Made by a program: the position numbers and the translations under genes. The notes below the pieces were generated by a model. The model was not told the origin of the DNA. It made no database searches and worked only from the letters and a program-made list of their open reading frames with translations. Of a stretch of 6,756 bases of DNA, positions 5,564-6,756 are shown piece by piece. Origin of the DNA: an uncultured Eubacteriales bacterium (GTDB taxonomy: Bacteria; Bacillota; Clostridia; Peptostreptococcales; Anaerovoracaceae); NCBI GenBank assembly GCA_959021945.1, contig CAUEYG010000084.1:1-6756 (forward strand). The letters run 5' to 3'. Within the stretch, counting starts at the first letter, position 1, and every line of letters starts with the position of its first letter.

Positions 5564-6702
5564 AATTAGAAGAAATTAGAAACCACATCGACAAAGTAGA
5601 CTCTCAAATTGCATCCCTGTTTAAAGAACGGATGGGGCTTGCTTTGGAAATTGCCAAGACAAAAGAAAAAAACAAGCTGGCAGTCGTCAACACTGCCCGG
5701 GAAAAGGAAATCCTTCACCGCATTTCCGAAGAAGTAGGCGAACCATTGGACGGATACGCAAGAATTCTCTTTAATACTTTGTTTGATTTGAGCCGTTCTT
5801 ACCAAAACAATTATCTTTCCCGTGTATCGGATATCGGCGACCGCATTAACAAAGCCCTGGAAGAAACACCGAAGCTTTTCCCAAAGAAAGCAGTTGTGGC
5901 CTGCCAGGGAGTTCAGGGCTCTTATTCCCAGGCTGCCTGTGAAAAGCTGTTTGAAGTTCCCAGCACCATGTATTTCAATAGCTTTGAAGGAGTCTTCAAT
6001 GCCGTTGAAAAAGGGCTCTGCCAATATGGAATCCTGCCTATTGAAAACAGTTCTTATGGTTCCGTAGGTACTGTATACGACCTGATGAAAAATTATAATT
6101 TCCACATTGTAAAGAGCATCCGCCTGCGAGTAAATCACAGTCTCCTGGCAAAACCGGGCACACAACTGAAAGATGTAAAGGAAATTTACTCCCACGAGCA
6201 GGCCATCGGGCAGTGCGGCGAGTTTCTCAAAACCCTGAAAGATGTAAAAATCACGGTTTGTGAAAATACGGCAAGAGCTGCCAAAATGGTAGCAGAGTCA
6301 GATCGCAGCGATGTGGCGGCTATTTGTTCCAGGGACTGTATCGAGCTGTACGGATTGGAATCTCTCAACAATAATATTCAGGTCAGCGACAACAACTACA
6401 CCCGCTTTATCTGCATTTCCAAGAATTTGGAAATTTACCCCGGCGCCAACAAAATCAGCCTCATGCTGTCCCTGCCCCACAAGCCAAGCGCTCTCTATCA
6501 TATGATCGCCAAGTTCTCATCCCTGGGCGTAAACCTGACAAAGCTGGAATCCCGTCCTGTTCCCGGCAGCGACTTTGAATTTATGTTTTACTTTGATATG
6601 GAAGCCTCTGTCTATTCGCCGGAACTGGTCAGCCTCTTGGGACAGCTGGAAAATCAACCTGAAATCTTTGTCTTCCTGGGCAGCTATTCAGAAGTAATAT
6701 AA
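5560..6702 (+). CDS. pheA: P-protein: chorismate mutase / prephenate dehydratase with ACT domain
   Basis: This bifunctional enzyme turns chorismate into prephenate and then phenylpyruvate. The 380 residues divide into an AroQ-type chorismate mutase (about 1-90), prephenate dehydratase (about 108-290) and an ACT domain (about 296-375). Mutase residues align with the E. coli domain: R7, R24, K35, R47, E48, S78 and Q82; E. coli Asp48 is Asn44 here. The dehydratase has CQGVQGSYSQAA (115-126), LPIENSSYGSV (159-169) and the catalytic TRF (281-283). In the ACT domain ESRP (330-333) is intact, but the Phe-binding GALV motif reads SALY (310-313). ATG 5560 follows GGAGGAG (5548-5554) by 5 nt and overlaps the aroC stop. 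The long in-frame extension upstream lies inside aroC and is not part of the family. It supplies prephenate for its own dehydratase and probably for TyrA. Confidence 0.96.
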   Translation: MKLEEIRNHIDKVDSQIASLFKERMGLALEIAKTKEKNKLAVVNTAREKEILHRISEEVGEPLDGYARILFNTLFDLSRSYQNNYLSRVSDIGDRINKALEETPKLFPKKAVVACQGVQGSYSQAACEKLFEVPSTMYFNSFEGVFNAVEKGLCQYGILPIENSSYGSVGTVYDLMKNYNFHIVKSIRLRVNHSLLAKPGTQLKDVKEIYSHEQAIGQCGEFLKTLKDVKITVCENTARAAKMVAESDRSDVAAICSRDCIELYGLESLNNNIQVSDNNYTRFICISKNLEIYPGANKISLMLSLPHKPSALYHMIAKFSSLGVNLTKLESRPVPGSDFEFMFYFDMEASVYSPELVSLLGQLENQPEIFVFLGSYSEVI

Positions 6703-6712
6703 GGAGACGGTT

Positions 6713-6756
6713 ATGACTTATGGACTGATAGGCGAAAAGCTGGGCCACAGCTATTC
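6713..6756 (+). CDS. aroE: Shikimate dehydrogenase, N-terminal fragment (cut by window end)
   Basis: Only 14 full codons are visible, reading MTYGLIGEKLGHSY, with the last codon beginning TC. The GLIGEKLGHS run matches the substrate-binding start of AroE, where the usual motif is GHSxSPxxHN. The gene starts 10 nt after pheA, with AAGGAG (6701-6706) 6 nt before ATG, overlapping the pheA stop. AroE reduces 3-dehydroshikimate to shikimate with NADPH. Whether the protein is a single domain or fused to another aro function cannot be seen. Confidence 0.85.
   Translation, partial: MTYGLIGEKLGHSY

Noticed and set aside
5566..6195. Long minus-strand open frame (209 codons) opposite pheA
   Set aside because: Its product resembles no known family and it lies antisense to well-conserved pheA codons; it is a frame shadow.

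Overview
The window holds most of an aromatic amino acid biosynthesis operon on the + strand, with its promoter and a long regulated leader. The low-to-moderate GC content, strong AAGGAG/GGAGG ribosome binding sites, a DAHP synthase with an N-terminal ferredoxin-like domain, and a chorismate synthase with GGG-FS-R and RHDPC motifs all suggest a Firmicute, most likely an anaerobic member of the Clostridia. This assignment is inferred from protein style; no rRNA or other taxonomic marker is present.

Layout: bases 1-75 are AT-rich and non-coding. A strong sigma-A type promoter (76-104, extended -10) starts a leader of about 220 nt. The leader encodes a 31-residue peptide (137-232) whose middle reads YFYFYFTYFF. 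It then forms mutually exclusive RNA structures: a protector hairpin (180-213, extended by 156-165/218-226), an antiterminator (207-220 with 281-294), and a perfect intrinsic terminator (274-300 plus a T tract to 310). This is a complete ribosome-mediated attenuator tuned to both Phe and Tyr. It has no Trp codon and no T-box motif.

The genes follow in tight array: aroF (330-1337, DAHP synthase), tyrA (1344-2183, prephenate dehydrogenase without ACT domain), aroB (2183-3253, 3-dehydroquinate synthase), aroA (3250-4491, EPSP synthase), aroC (4481-5563, chorismate synthase, GTG start), pheA (5560-6702, chorismate mutase-prephenate dehydratase-ACT) and the first codons of aroE (from 6713, shikimate dehydrogenase, cut by the window edge). 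Junctions are 1-, 4- or 11-nt overlaps or gaps of 10 nt or less, so the genes are probably co-transcribed and often translationally coupled.

Together they cover shikimate pathway steps 1, 2, 4 (partial), 6 and 7, plus the Phe and Tyr branches. Dehydroquinate dehydratase and shikimate kinase are not seen and may lie downstream. The only chorismate mutase here is the N-terminal domain of PheA, so TyrA probably uses prephenate made by PheA. Control appears layered: leader attenuation by charged tRNA-Phe/tRNA-Tyr, a probable allosteric N-terminal domain on AroF, and the ACT domain of PheA. The most notable element is the Phe/Tyr leader-peptide attenuator, a mechanism best known from enteric bacteria, in front of a whole clostridial-type aro operon.
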